Source: an uncultured Chitinophagaceae bacterium (lineage in GTDB: Bacteria > Bacteroidota > Bacteroidia > Chitinophagales > Chitinophagaceae). Taken from it: a stretch of DNA of 64,000 bases. Under the pieces are notes generated by a model that saw only the letters and a list, made by a program, of their open reading frames with translations, was not told where the DNA came from and made no database searches. Made by a program: the position numbers and the translations under genes. Below, piece by piece: positions 16,385 to 24,554 of this stretch. Location: the NCBI GenBank assembly GCA_936908745.1, contig CAKZFX010000014.1, positions 240,998 through 304,997 on the forward strand, in the 5' to 3' direction. Every line of letters starts with the position of its first letter. The first letter of the stretch is position 1.

Positions 16385-17230
16385 TTATTTTCCTTTTTTG
16401 AAATGGCTGTCTAAAAAAGTAAAAATGGCATCAAAATGTTTTGTTGGTTCTGCATGTGTGCCTTCTAAAATAATATGCTGGTAGTGATACTTAAAATGAT
16501 TGTTTTTTAATCTCGCCATCATTTTCTTTCCCATTTCCACCGCTGGTATTATTTCATCGTTTGTGGCCGAAAGCAACAATACAGGGCCGTTGATCTTTTC
16601 CACTTTTATCAATGAGCGTTGCTCGGCTACGGTATCTTTGAGCATCGCTTCAAAAGTTCCACGAAGGTCGCCTTTCATTAGAGAAGGAACTGCCGCTTCG
16701 TTGACAGGAATAAAGGGCAATTCTTTTCCTTCGAATGTCCAGCAGGAAGTCGTGAACTCCTGTGTATGACCTGGAAAAACAGCATGGCTTGACGACATGC
16801 CAACGACCGCCGAAATATCTTTATAGTAGCTGCCTAATGATAAAGCAAGGTCAGCGCCTCTTGAACCGCCTACCACCGCTATTTTTTTACTGTCTACTTT
16901 CTTGTTCTTTTTCGCTTCAGCAATCGCCTTGTACACATCGTCAATAGCGATTTTGTCAAGGATTTTAGGTGTGCTTTTGCAACCAAAGTAGCATACGGCT
17001 AAAAAGGCATATCCCTTTTCCAAAAACTCATTTCTTGTTTTTTGCCAATAGTTACTTGCCCAGGCGTTGCCGCCTTCCGATCCGCCGAGACCAACGACCA
17101 GCGGTTGTTTTTTACCTTTTCCTGTATATAGAATGGCTTCCACGTTGGCCAGTCTTAACGTGTCCTGTGCCAATGAAAAAAGAGGGATGAAAACCAGTAA
17201 GAGAAACAGAGAGTGCTTTTTCAAGGTCAT
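16385..17230 (-). CDS. Exported alpha/beta hydrolase, BAAT C-terminal-like
   Basis: 281 residues with signal MTLKKHSLFLLLVFIPLFSLAQ. The body is an alpha/beta hydrolase: oxyanion region GLGGSEGG, nucleophile Ser in VVGGSRGADLAL near 135, acid Asp in SATNDEIIP near 220, and His in LEGTHAEP near 255. It resembles the acyl-CoA thioesterase/bile acid acyltransferase C-terminal domain used by many exported esterases. It likely acts in the periplasm on an ester or thioester substrate. A Crp-like regulator gene lies 56 bases upstream on the same strand. Confidence 0.85.
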   Translation of the reverse strand: MTLKKHSLFLLLVFIPLFSLAQDTLRLANVEAILYTGKGKKQPLVVGLGGSEGGNAWASNYWQKTRNEFLEKGYAFLAVCYFGCKSTPKILDKIAIDDVYKAIAEAKKNKKVDSKKIAVVGGSRGADLALSLGSYYKDISAVVGMSSSHAVFPGHTQEFTTSCWTFEGKELPFIPVNEAAVPSLMKGDLRGTFEAMLKDTVAEQRSLIKVEKINGPVLLLSATNDEIIPAVEMGKKMMARLKNNHFKYHYQHIILEGTHAEPTKHFDAIFTFLDSHFKKGK

Positions 17231-17286
17231 ATTTTTTACAAAAATGCTGTTTGCCGCTGTATAAATCTTTGACCTATATCAAAAAA

Positions 17287-17859
17287 TCACTTTTCGGCCC
17301 TGATCCTGCTTAATGTTTCCTGCGTGATGCCGAGGTACGAAGCGATCATTCCCAACGGAATGCGATGATGGATATCGGCATAGGTTTGCATAAAGTGATC
17401 ATATTTTTCCCGGGCGGTGGTAAACCGAAGGGAAACGATCCGTTCCATCAGGTGGCCAAAAACAGTACCCATCGAAAGACGGGCATAGCGTTCCATTTCA
17501 GGGTAGGTATTAAAGAGGAAGACAAGATCGTTTACATCAAGGCAAAAGGCATCGGTGTTTTCAATGGCATCTATATAATAAATGTCTTTTTGCCTTGTCA
17601 TAAAACTCTTGGGTGAATTGCACCATTCGTTTTCTGCCGGGAAGTATTCGCTGATCTCTTTGCCATCCTTTAAAAAGTAAGTTCTGAAAAGACCTTTTTG
17701 AATAAAGTAGGATTTGGTGCATACCTTGTCCGCATCCTGTATAAGATCCCCTTTTTTAAAAGAAACAAAACGAACCCTTTCGCTCAATGCTGCTTTCAGT
17801 TCATCACTTAGCCGGATGTACTGTTCAAAATGCCGGAATAGCAGGTCTGTAGGTTGGAT
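17287..17859 (-). CDS. Crp/Fnr-like transcription regulator with a non-canonical start
   Basis: A cyclic-nucleotide-binding-like fold (KGDLIQDADKVCTKSYFIQKGLFRTYF) is followed by a helix-turn-helix near the end (IPLGMIASYLGITQETLSRIR). This is the Bacteroidota Crp/Fnr pattern, with the Arg/Glu cAMP-contacting residues not evident. The first ATG/GTG/TTG is TTG at 17787, but family-like sequence continues upstream (LLFRHFEQYIRLSDELKAAL) to an ATC at 17859, just after a TAACTTTG promoter box. The start was set there as the best guess; a mutated start codon or sequencing error is possible. It is probably the regulator of the downstream hydrolase. Confidence 0.75.
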   Translation of the reverse strand: MQPTDLLFRHFEQYIRLSDELKAALSERVRFVSFKKGDLIQDADKVCTKSYFIQKGLFRTYFLKDGKEISEYFPAENEWCNSPKSFMTRQKDIYYIDAIENTDAFCLDVNDLVFLFNTYPEMERYARLSMGTVFGHLMERIVSLRFTTAREKYDHFMQTYADIHHRIPLGMIASYLGITQETLSRIRAEK

Positions 17860-17884
17860 AGAATAAGAGTTTGAGTGCTTACTA

Positions 17885-17892
17885 CAAAGTTA
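17885..17892 (-). promoter_or_regulatory. TAACTTTG promoter box for the Crp-like gene
   Basis: An exact TAnnTTTG box on the minus strand, 25 bases before the ATC codon at 17859. No clear -33 element. It implies a very short 5' leader. Confidence 0.5.
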
Positions 17893-18000
17893 CGATTTTT
17901 TTGTCGCATCTGCCCCGCCCCTTGTCGTTGCAGCACAGTATTTGTAATCATAAAAACAGCGATGTTTGTAGCCTGATTGCCTAACTAAAAAAATTAAATC

Positions 18001-18420
18001 ATGTCAACAGCAACTGTATTGACCGTAACGACAACCGTTAACGCACCTGTATCAAAAGCATGGGATTATTGGACAACGCCTGAACATATCATGCGATGGA
18101 ACAGCGCTTCGCCCGAATGGCATACGCCCAGCGCCACAAACGATCTGCGCACCGGCGGCAGCTTCACTTCAAGAATGGAAGCAAGGGATGGCAGCATGGG
18201 ATTTGATTTTGGCGGTGTGTATGACCTCGTGGAAGATCAGCGCTATATTGAATACACCATGGGTGATGGCCGCAAAGTGAAAATCACGTTCACTGCCGAA
18301 GGCGACCAGACAACTATCGTAGAGAGCTTTGATGCGGAAACACAAAACAGCCTGGAATTGCAGCAAAGCGGCTGGCAGGCGATCATGGATAATTTTAAAA
18401 ACTATACGGAGAATAACTAA
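18001..18420 (+). CDS. SRPBCC (AHSA1-type) family protein
   Basis: 139 residues of the START/SRPBCC helix-grip fold: VTTTVNAPVSKAWDYWTTPEHIMRWN at the start, GGSFTSRMEARDGSMGFDFGGVYDLV in the centre and QQSGWQAIMDNFKNY in the long C-terminal helix. AHSA1-like domains are small cytosolic ligand-binding proteins, often next to stress-related or detoxification genes. Divergent from the Crp-like gene with about 140 bases between. Bacterial members rarely have a defined function. Confidence 0.9.
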   Translation: MSTATVLTVTTTVNAPVSKAWDYWTTPEHIMRWNSASPEWHTPSATNDLRTGGSFTSRMEARDGSMGFDFGGVYDLVEDQRYIEYTMGDGRKVKITFTAEGDQTTIVESFDAETQNSLELQQSGWQAIMDNFKNYTENN

Positions 18421-18426
18421 CGAATG

Positions 18427-18460
18427 CGAATAGTGAATGGTGAATAGTGAATGGTGAATA
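18427..18460 (+). repeat. Short tandem repeat (GAATAGTGAATGGT)
   Basis: Two and a half copies of a 14-base unit follow the SRPBCC stop codon. This resembles replication-slippage sequence; no function is suggested. Confidence 0.6.
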
Positions 18461-18471
18461 GCCGTGGAATA

Positions 18472-18500
18472 AAAAGCCCCGTAGATACTACGGGGCTTTT
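18472..18500. terminator. Bidirectional terminator between convergent genes
   Basis: A perfect 13-bp stem AAAAGCCCCGTAG / CTACGGGGCTTTT with a 3-base loop. T-runs occur on both strands, so it serves the SRPBCC gene (plus) and the hydrolase gene (minus). Confidence 0.88.
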
Positions 18501-18504
18501 GCTT

Positions 18505-19290
18505 TTATTGCTGCTGCAACCAATCATGCGCATAAGAAGCGGTTTGTTCCCAGTTGGGCAATCCCACCACGAAGTGGTTATTATCCGGAAACTCTTTCCA
18601 GTCGGTCACTGAGTTTTTGTCTTTGTACCTTTTAAAATTTCTTTTATTCAACGTTGCGGGTATGATATGGTCTTTGGTACCGGCGATAAACAACAAAGGG
18701 GCATGTGGTTTTTTGAAATCGATTTTTGCTGTCAGTGATAAACCACCTCTTGCCGCTCTTTTTGATTCAGGAATCGTGTTCAGTTCATACGCTGCTTTTT
18801 GTTCTTCCAGTGTCATACCGTTTACAAACGCATATTGCCATGTTTTGAAAGACATCAGGTAGGTTTTGTCCAGCGAGGTAAATAAACCCAACGATCTCCA
18901 GCCGGCTTTCAGGAAAGAGAATTCATAAGGGATAACGCCCAATGGAGGTACCGAATGGATCACCACAGCGGCAGCGGCCAGTCCTTTGTTTAATAATATT
19001 TGTGTCATCAAACCGCCGAGCGAGTGACCGATCACGATCGGTTTTTCGGGCAGGCTTTCGATGAATTTTGCGTAGTGGTTTACCACGTCTTTCAGGTGCA
19101 GTTGGGCCAAAGGCAGGTCGTTGGGTTTCCTGTCCCTTACTTCTTTGGCTGTGCCTTCTTTGTGAGGCCATGCGGGCGCATAGGTTTTAAATCCTTTGCT
19201 TTCAAAATACGCCTGCCAGGGTTTCCAGCCCAGGTTGGTTACAAAGGCACCGGTCACAAAGACGATTGTGTTGGATTGAATTGCTTTCAT
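18505..19290 (-). CDS. Alpha/beta hydrolase
   Basis: 261 residues from ATG 19290 (the reading from 19347 adds an unlikely leader). Catalytic features are VIGHSLGGLMTQ (nucleophile Ser, near 92), AGTKDHIIPATL (Asp near 205) and DNNHFVVG (His near 240). A cap region lies between residues 115 and 190. There is no signal peptide, so it is cytosolic, with hydrolase activity on an unknown ester-like substrate. A Crp/Fnr-like regulator gene is 81 bases upstream on the same strand, the same arrangement as 16385-17859. Confidence 0.87.
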   Translation of the reverse strand: MKAIQSNTIVFVTGAFVTNLGWKPWQAYFESKGFKTYAPAWPHKEGTAKEVRDRKPNDLPLAQLHLKDVVNHYAKFIESLPEKPIVIGHSLGGLMTQILLNKGLAAAAVVIHSVPPLGVIPYEFSFLKAGWRSLGLFTSLDKTYLMSFKTWQYAFVNGMTLEEQKAAYELNTIPESKRAARGGLSLTAKIDFKKPHAPLLFIAGTKDHIIPATLNKRNFKRYKDKNSVTDWKEFPDNNHFVVGLPNWEQTASYAHDWLQQQ

Positions 19291-19371
19291 GATTAGTTCA
19301 GTTTTTTGGTTAATTGTTGACACAAAGCTCTGAAGCAGCAATCGCAAAAACTTTAACCTGGGTTAAAATCG

Positions 19372-19968
19372 TTATTTACCGGACAATCTTTTCCGGATTC
19401 GGCTTAGCGAAGGGCCCTGGATTCCGAGGTAGGATGAAATATGGTACAGAGGAATACTATTGAAAATAGCCGGATGATCGGCCATGAGTTGAAGATAGCG
19501 TTCTTCCGGTGTTTGAAACAAAAAACTTTCGGTGCGGCGCATAGCGATACTGAAAGCCATTTCAGCGATCAGCCGCCCCAGCCGCTCCCATTGATGTGAT
19601 TTTTTATACAACTCCTGCAAATGGTTGATATGGATATACAGCACCTGCGAATCGGTCATCGACTGTGTGTAATAGTTGCAGGGAGCCTGCGCAATAAAAC
19701 TCTGGAAAGAAACCACCACCTGGTATTGCGAAAAAAAGAATACATTTTTTTCCTCGCCCTTGTCATCAATGTAGTAAGTGCGGAACACACCATCAATGAT
19801 AAAACCGAGGTATTTGCAAACCTGTTTGTATTCGTTATAGTATTCGTTTTTGGAAAATGTTTTCGGCTGCCAGTGATCGGCGGATAATAGAAAATGATCT
19901 TCGTCCATGCCTGCCAGTGAATGCAAGGCCTGTTGCAGTATCTGTATGGGCGCCGGTGGCTGGCTCAT
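19372..19968 (-). CDS. Crp/Fnr-like transcription regulator
   Basis: 198 residues, full length for the family, with a cNMP-binding-like beta roll (FSKNEYYNEYKQVCKYLGFIIDGVFRTYYIDD) and a C-terminal helix-turn-helix (IPLYHISSYLGIQGPSLSRIRKR). The residues that bind cAMP in E. coli Crp are not apparent, as usual in Bacteroidota relatives whose signal is unknown. It is followed by the alpha/beta hydrolase gene on the same strand and is likely to control it. Confidence 0.88.
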   Translation of the reverse strand: MSQPPAPIQILQQALHSLAGMDEDHFLLSADHWQPKTFSKNEYYNEYKQVCKYLGFIIDGVFRTYYIDDKGEEKNVFFFSQYQVVVSFQSFIAQAPCNYYTQSMTDSQVLYIHINHLQELYKKSHQWERLGRLIAEMAFSIAMRRTESFLFQTPEERYLQLMADHPAIFNSIPLYHISSYLGIQGPSLSRIRKRLSGK

Positions 19969-20011
19969 ACTGCTAATATACTACGACTCTTTAAAACTTG
20001 CACCTGCTTTT

Positions 20012-20206
20012 ATAGGCCGCAGAGAGCCACAGAGAAGAGGAGAACCACAGAAAATAAGCTTTTTCCCACAAAGACACTAAGCAACACAAAGATTTACTAC
20101 GCAGCATAGTACATACATAGATGTTGCTGTTATACTTTAGGGCAAGTTTCTACTTTTACTTTGTGTTCTTTGTGCGTATTTACTTTGTGTGCTTTGTGGT
20201 AAATCT
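20012..20206. repeat. Intergenic repeat of facing CACAAAG/CTTTGTG words
   Basis: Left half: CGCAGAGAGCCACAGAG, then CCCACAAAGACACTAAGC. Right half: reversed words (CTTTGTGTTCTTTGTGCG, CTTTGTGGTAAATC). The two halves can pair imperfectly. No gene seen. Confidence 0.65.
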
Positions 20207-21880
20207 TTATTTTTTAATGCCAACCGTCTCCCGCAAACCTTTGAACAATGTTTTCCAGCAAAGCCAGAAAGCCGAACGGTTGGTATCCCGTTCAAGAACC
20301 ACATCCACTTCCCGTGGCGCTTCATTGCGTTTGGGGTTATCGTTTTTGATAATAAAATTCGCCAGCAGGGTCATAAAGGATTTCTTGTCTGTGGTTGTGG
20401 CACCCTTATCTTTTTCCAGCAAAACCACTTTCAGGTCTTCGTACAATGCTTTTACGTGGGCTTTCATCTGGTAGTCCGTTCCTTCCAGTTTAAATTCCAG
20501 TTTGTTCATTTTTCCCTGCTTGAAACTGGCCGGGCCCATTGGTTCTGCCAGCGGGTTCAGCAGTTTGGTATCAATCGCTCCCATATTTCCCGCTACATCA
20601 AAACGTCCATTGGGATGAAAAAGATAGAATGTCCATTGACTGTAAAACGGCGTGGCGTTGAGAAAACGGGAGTTGACAGTAGCCGTCATGGTTTCACCGG
20701 CTTTTACAGCATTTTTATCATTGGTAAAATTGGTCAGCACCGCATTCACATCATGAAACTGTACTTTGCCAGACTCCCTTGTAATATGATTGCGTTCCTT
20801 GTATTCCACAAAGGAGTTAGGAACAACTACTTTACGGATGTTGAAACGAAAAGGCACATCATCCAGCACCTGGTGCGGATAGTATCCTACCCTGTTCTTT
20901 TTATCTCTTGGCCGTGCAAGGTCACGATATATTTTAAAGGTGGATCCGCCCACCAGCAAGGTATCGGCGCTCAGGTATTCATCCTGCAAACGGGTGATAT
21001 CAACGTTGGTTATCTTAATATTGCGAAAGCTGAAGTCAAAACGATCATCTTGTGTGGGTATCGCATTTACAAATGCATTTTCTCCCAATGTGGGTTTGAA
21101 TAAAAATGAACCGATCTCCAATGTTTTACCTGCCGAACCGGCCTGTATATTTTCAACTGCAAACGTGTATAGATTACCGGGCGCATCCCAGTTTACTTTT
21201 TTGGCGCTGATCAATATATCTTTTGCAAATAAGTAACGACTTTCATCCATAAATGCGGCGCTGTCCACTCGTACATCCGACAGTGTAACCGACAAGCCTT
21301 CTGCCGCCACTATTTTTTTACCTGTATTCTTATTCAGCGTCTGCAATTGTGCATTGTTGATGATAATCGTATCCACCTGTATCAGGTCAAGGTTGCCTAA
21401 AATCTGCTCATATACTTCTTTAGTAGGCACATTGCGGGCTGAGTCTTTTCCTTTGTAGGTGTATTCAATTTTGACCACCGGGTCATTGATCTCCAGTTTG
21501 CGGGCCACGATCTCATCATCAATCAAGGCCCTGGGTGTTTTCACACCATTGATATGTATAAAAGGAATTTGAATAGAGAACAGCAACGGAGCAGTACTGT
21601 CACTTTGCGCATACTTTAAGGTATCATACGCAAGGTTCATATTATACACTTTCAGCCAGCCGCTAATTTCATCAAAGTCGAGACTGTCGTAGGTTACTTT
21701 ATAAAGACCTTTGCTTTTGTTGGCAATGGCCTGTTCTAATTTATTTTTAATGATACCCTTCTTATGTGTAGTCCAGTACCACCAGCCGATACCTGCTGCC
21801 AGTACAATTAATAAAAGAAGGCTTAAGAGAACGATCTTAATCGTTGATCTTTTCTTTTTGGGTTGTGGTGTGGGTTCCAT
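20207..21880 (-). CDS. AsmA/DUF748-like envelope protein
   Basis: 557 residues. A basic N-terminal stretch PTPQPKKKRSTIK precedes one transmembrane helix (IVLLSLLLLIVLAAGIGWWYW), after which the chain is all periplasmic and rich in beta strands in an AsmA/DUF748 style: DSLDFDEISGWLKVYNMNLAYD, IIINNAQLQTLN, RFDFSFRNIKITNVDITRLQDEY. Proteins of this type help keep the outer membrane intact, and some are proposed as bridges for lipid transport. It is preceded on the same strand by the repeat-rich secreted protein at 21945-22628. Confidence 0.8.
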   Translation of the reverse strand: MEPTPQPKKKRSTIKIVLLSLLLLIVLAAGIGWWYWTTHKKGIIKNKLEQAIANKSKGLYKVTYDSLDFDEISGWLKVYNMNLAYDTLKYAQSDSTAPLLFSIQIPFIHINGVKTPRALIDDEIVARKLEINDPVVKIEYTYKGKDSARNVPTKEVYEQILGNLDLIQVDTIIINNAQLQTLNKNTGKKIVAAEGLSVTLSDVRVDSAAFMDESRYLFAKDILISAKKVNWDAPGNLYTFAVENIQAGSAGKTLEIGSFLFKPTLGENAFVNAIPTQDDRFDFSFRNIKITNVDITRLQDEYLSADTLLVGGSTFKIYRDLARPRDKKNRVGYYPHQVLDDVPFRFNIRKVVVPNSFVEYKERNHITRESGKVQFHDVNAVLTNFTNDKNAVKAGETMTATVNSRFLNATPFYSQWTFYLFHPNGRFDVAGNMGAIDTKLLNPLAEPMGPASFKQGKMNKLEFKLEGTDYQMKAHVKALYEDLKVVLLEKDKGATTTDKKSFMTLLANFIIKNDNPKRNEAPREVDVVLERDTNRSAFWLCWKTLFKGLRETVGIKK

Positions 21881-21944
21881 GTCCGTTCATAGAACAAGGA
21901 CTATTCCAAACGCCAAAAAAGAAGATGGGTTAATCTCGCTTTAA

Positions 21945-22628
21945 TCAGTTGAGGATATACGTAACACCCGCTACCGTCTGCCGGTAATTGCCATTTTTGA
22001 GGGAGCCGCCAATATTACCCGGCTCAAGGGATGTATTCCATATAAAATTGGTGCTGCCGGCGCTTTTTATTTTGCCCCGCACCATTTTATCATCGAAAGA
22101 AGAGTGATACGTAAGTGTATTATTACCGATTGATTTTAGTTTGCCACGATAGGCTTCATTTTCAAACGGGCCATAAAAACTGAAAAGAGTGGAACCCGCT
22201 GATTTCATTTTTCCTTTGAGAGAAACATGTTCATATTGCGGGAAATAATCAAATAGCAAAGTGCCGAGTGTCCTGATTTTTCCCCTGCGTTCTTCTGTTT
22301 CCAACGGACCATAGTAGGTGATGGCACAAGTGCCGATACTTTTTAGTTTGCCTTTGGACAATGAATCCGCTTCTGCGCCATAGTAGTCAATGCGGCCGGT
22401 GAAAGGTTGTAATTGCGGGGCGTAAAATTCGTAGCGGGCAGATTTTACTTCCATGCCATATTCCAGTATTTTGCCATCATCCGACATGCGGATCAATACA
22501 CCCTGGTCGGTTATAAATGCGATAAAATTCAGCGTCAAACCCTGTGATAAACGCACCTGGCTCAATTGCTGCGCATTCGCAATGCATACGGTAAAAAACA
22601 AGCTGGCGGCAAACAGGAATTTCTTCAT
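21945..22628 (-). CDS. Secreted protein with internal 30-residue repeats, unknown function
   Basis: 227 residues from ATG 22628, with a signal peptide MKKFLFAASLFFTVCIANAQQ. The mature part carries about five copies of a roughly 30-residue unit of the form GKxKSxGxxxxxYxGPxExExxR: GKLKSIGTCAITYYGP, GKIRTLGTLLFDYFP, GKMKSAGSTLFSFYGP, GKLKSIGNNTLTYHS, GKIKSAGSTNFIWN. Such repeats usually form a beta-solenoid or hairpin stack. No named family was recognised. It sits upstream of the AsmA-like gene on the same strand. Confidence 0.72.
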   Translation of the reverse strand: MKKFLFAASLFFTVCIANAQQLSQVRLSQGLTLNFIAFITDQGVLIRMSDDGKILEYGMEVKSARYEFYAPQLQPFTGRIDYYGAEADSLSKGKLKSIGTCAITYYGPLETEERRGKIRTLGTLLFDYFPQYEHVSLKGKMKSAGSTLFSFYGPFENEAYRGKLKSIGNNTLTYHSSFDDKMVRGKIKSAGSTNFIWNTSLEPGNIGGSLKNGNYRQTVAGVTYILN

Positions 22629-22654
22629 AGTCTCTACCCTAAAGTTACGAAATT

Positions 22655-22882
22655 TTCCGGTAATTTTTTTACCACAAAGGACACAAAGGGAAATGCTCAC
22701 GGAAGACACAAAGAATGCTTTCGCTTACAATGCTGGGAGTCCTCTTTTTTATAACTGCTTAGGAACGGGTATTTTACCATAGAGAGCACTAAGAAGATCT
22801 TCACAAAGAGCACAAAAATGGTTTAGTAGCTGCGTTGTGTGCTCTGTGCATAATCGCTGTGATCTTTGTGGTTAATTTCTTA
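22655..22882. repeat. Intergenic repeat bounded by ACCACAAAG and CTTTGTGGTTAA
   Basis: The left edge begins TTACCACAAAGGACACAAAGG and the right edge ends TGATCTTTGTGGTTAATT, so the edges are inverted copies. Additional CACAAAG/CACTAAG words lie in between. No gene seen. Confidence 0.65.
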
Positions 22883-23095
22883 TCAGGAAGCCTTGCCCTT
22901 GTTGGCAGAAACGCTTTCAATCCATTGTTTTACCGCTTCCGGCGTGCGGTTCATTTTTTTGGCCAGCCGTTGCAGCAGTTCATCTTCCTTTCCTGCTGTG
23001 TAGGCAAGGTCTTCATCTGTCAACGTGATGCTGACTTCTTTCAGCATCTCTTTTACCTGTGGCCAGGGCGCTTCTAATTTTAATGTAGTTGCCAT
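22883..23095 (-). CDS. Small CsbD-like stress protein
   Basis: 70 residues. The order W-x-Q-x-KEMLKE, LTDEDLAYTAGKEDELLQRLAKK, RTPEAVKQWIE matches the CsbD-like fold (a short helical bundle: KGK-type helix, LTDDDL turn, second helix pair), although the first helix is less Lys/Gly-rich than usual. CsbD-like proteins accumulate under general stress in many bacteria, function unknown. It is divergent from the sugar dehydrogenase gene. Confidence 0.62.
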   Translation of the reverse strand: MATTLKLEAPWPQVKEMLKEVSITLTDEDLAYTAGKEDELLQRLAKKMNRTPEAVKQWIESVSANKGKAS

Positions 23096-23185
23096 TCGTC
23101 AGGTAAAACAATAATAACGCCATACCTGTTATTTGGAGCAGTATTTGTTTGCCTACTTTTACAACTCATAGTAAAATAAACCAGT

Positions 23186-24421
23186 ATGTCATCTAAATTT
23201 TACCTGGCAGGACTCACTTGCCTGATTTCTATTTACAGTTTTGGATGTGGTAATAATAATTCTGCGGCCGATCATTCAGACGGCGATACCAGCAAACCAA
23301 AGTCTGTGGAAACAAAGAAACCGAATGCGGATTATAAACCTGCCTTTGAAGGACAAACAAGAATAGCCGCGGTGAAAACAAAGACCGCCTACAAAGCAGT
23401 GAAGATTGCAGAGAACTTAGGTCGTCCCTGGGCGGTGGTGCCGATGCCGGATGGCCGTTTGCTGATCACCGAGAAAACCGGTTACATGGAAATCCGTACG
23501 GCTGATGGTGCCTTGGTAAAAAAGATCACCGGTTTCCCGAAAGTAGATGATGGCGGGCAAGGCGGTTTACTGGATGTGGCGTTTGACCCCGCTTTTGCCA
23601 AAAACAAAATGATCTATTGGTCTTTCTCCGAAAAATATGGTTTTGGCAACCTGATGGCTGTGGCCAAAGGACAGTTGAATGAAGCTTCGGGCAAAGTAGA
23701 TAACCCTGTTGTTATTTTCCGGGCCACTCCTGCATTGAACAGCAGCCTGCACTTTGGTTCCCGGTTGGTTTTTGATAAAGATGGCCACCTGTTTGTCAGC
23801 ACCGGCGAACGTTCTATTCTTGAAGGACGGGCGCAGGCGCAATTGCTTTCATCGGGGTTGGGAAAAATATTCAAGATCACAACAGAGGGTAAACCGGCTC
23901 CCGGCAATCCATTCCTCAATCAGAAAGATGCCATGCCGGAAATATATGCGTATGGTGTTCGTAATGCACAAGGGCTGGATATTCACCCTGTCACCGGTGA
24001 ATTATGGGAAGCTGAATTTGGCCCCCGTGGTGGTGATGAAGTGAATGTGATCAGGGCGGGTAAAAATTATGGCTGGCCTGTTATTACGTATGGACTGGAA
24101 TACAGCGGTAAAAAAATCGGTGATGCGATCCAGCAAAAACCGGGTATGGAACAACCTGTTTATTATTGGGACCCTGTATTATCGCCCAGTGGTATGGCTT
24201 TTTATAAAGGCAGCGCCATTCCCGAATGGAAAAACAATCTCTTTATTGGCGGGCTGAGCAGTACGCATATTTGCCGTCTTGTGATCACTAATGGTAAGGT
24301 AACAGGTGAAGAACGTTTGCTGGAAGATAAAGGCGAACGCTTCCGTGATATTGGCTATGCCGCCGATGCATTGTATGCTGTTACCGACGGCGGTAATTTG
24401 TATAAGATCAGCAAAAACTAA
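23186..24421 (+). CDS. PQQ-dependent aldose-sugar-dehydrogenase-like lipoprotein
   Basis: 411 residues with signal MSSKFYLAGLTCLISIYSFGCGNNN (a lipobox-like FGC). The GSDH beta-propeller is clear: LGRPWAVVPMPDGRLLITEKTG, GGQGGLLDVAFDP, HFGSRLVFDKDGHLFVSTGER, YAYGVRNAQGLDIHPVTGELWEAEFGPRGGDEVN, NYGWPVITYG. This is the YliI/aldose dehydrogenase group that oxidises sugars in the periplasm with PQQ and Ca2+. No PQQ biosynthesis gene is seen here, so PQQ would be taken up or made elsewhere. A terminator follows. Confidence 0.87.
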   Translation: MSSKFYLAGLTCLISIYSFGCGNNNSAADHSDGDTSKPKSVETKKPNADYKPAFEGQTRIAAVKTKTAYKAVKIAENLGRPWAVVPMPDGRLLITEKTGYMEIRTADGALVKKITGFPKVDDGGQGGLLDVAFDPAFAKNKMIYWSFSEKYGFGNLMAVAKGQLNEASGKVDNPVVIFRATPALNSSLHFGSRLVFDKDGHLFVSTGERSILEGRAQAQLLSSGLGKIFKITTEGKPAPGNPFLNQKDAMPEIYAYGVRNAQGLDIHPVTGELWEAEFGPRGGDEVNVIRAGKNYGWPVITYGLEYSGKKIGDAIQQKPGMEQPVYYWDPVLSPSGMAFYKGSAIPEWKNNLFIGGLSSTHICRLVITNGKVTGEERLLEDKGERFRDIGYAADALYAVTDGGNLYKISKN

Positions 24422-24441
24422 TCAATATCTCATTTAAAATG

Positions 24442-24469
24442 AAGGAGAAGGAAACTTCTCCTTTTTTTA
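24442..24469 (+). terminator. Intrinsic terminator after the sugar dehydrogenase
   Basis: A 9-bp stem AAGGAGAAG / CTTCTCCTT (24442-24450, 24455-24463) with a GAAA loop and a run of T residues. Confidence 0.88.
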
Positions 24470-24554
24470 TTGGTATAATTATTGGCAAACTTTTGTTGTG
24501 CAATGAGTATGAAGGTGAAGTGAATGGAATATTTTTTAAATAAAAAAGTAAACC

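Noticed and set aside
20189..21103. 304-codon plus-strand frame
   Set aside because: It is fully antisense to the AsmA-like gene and shows no signal, motif or coding character.
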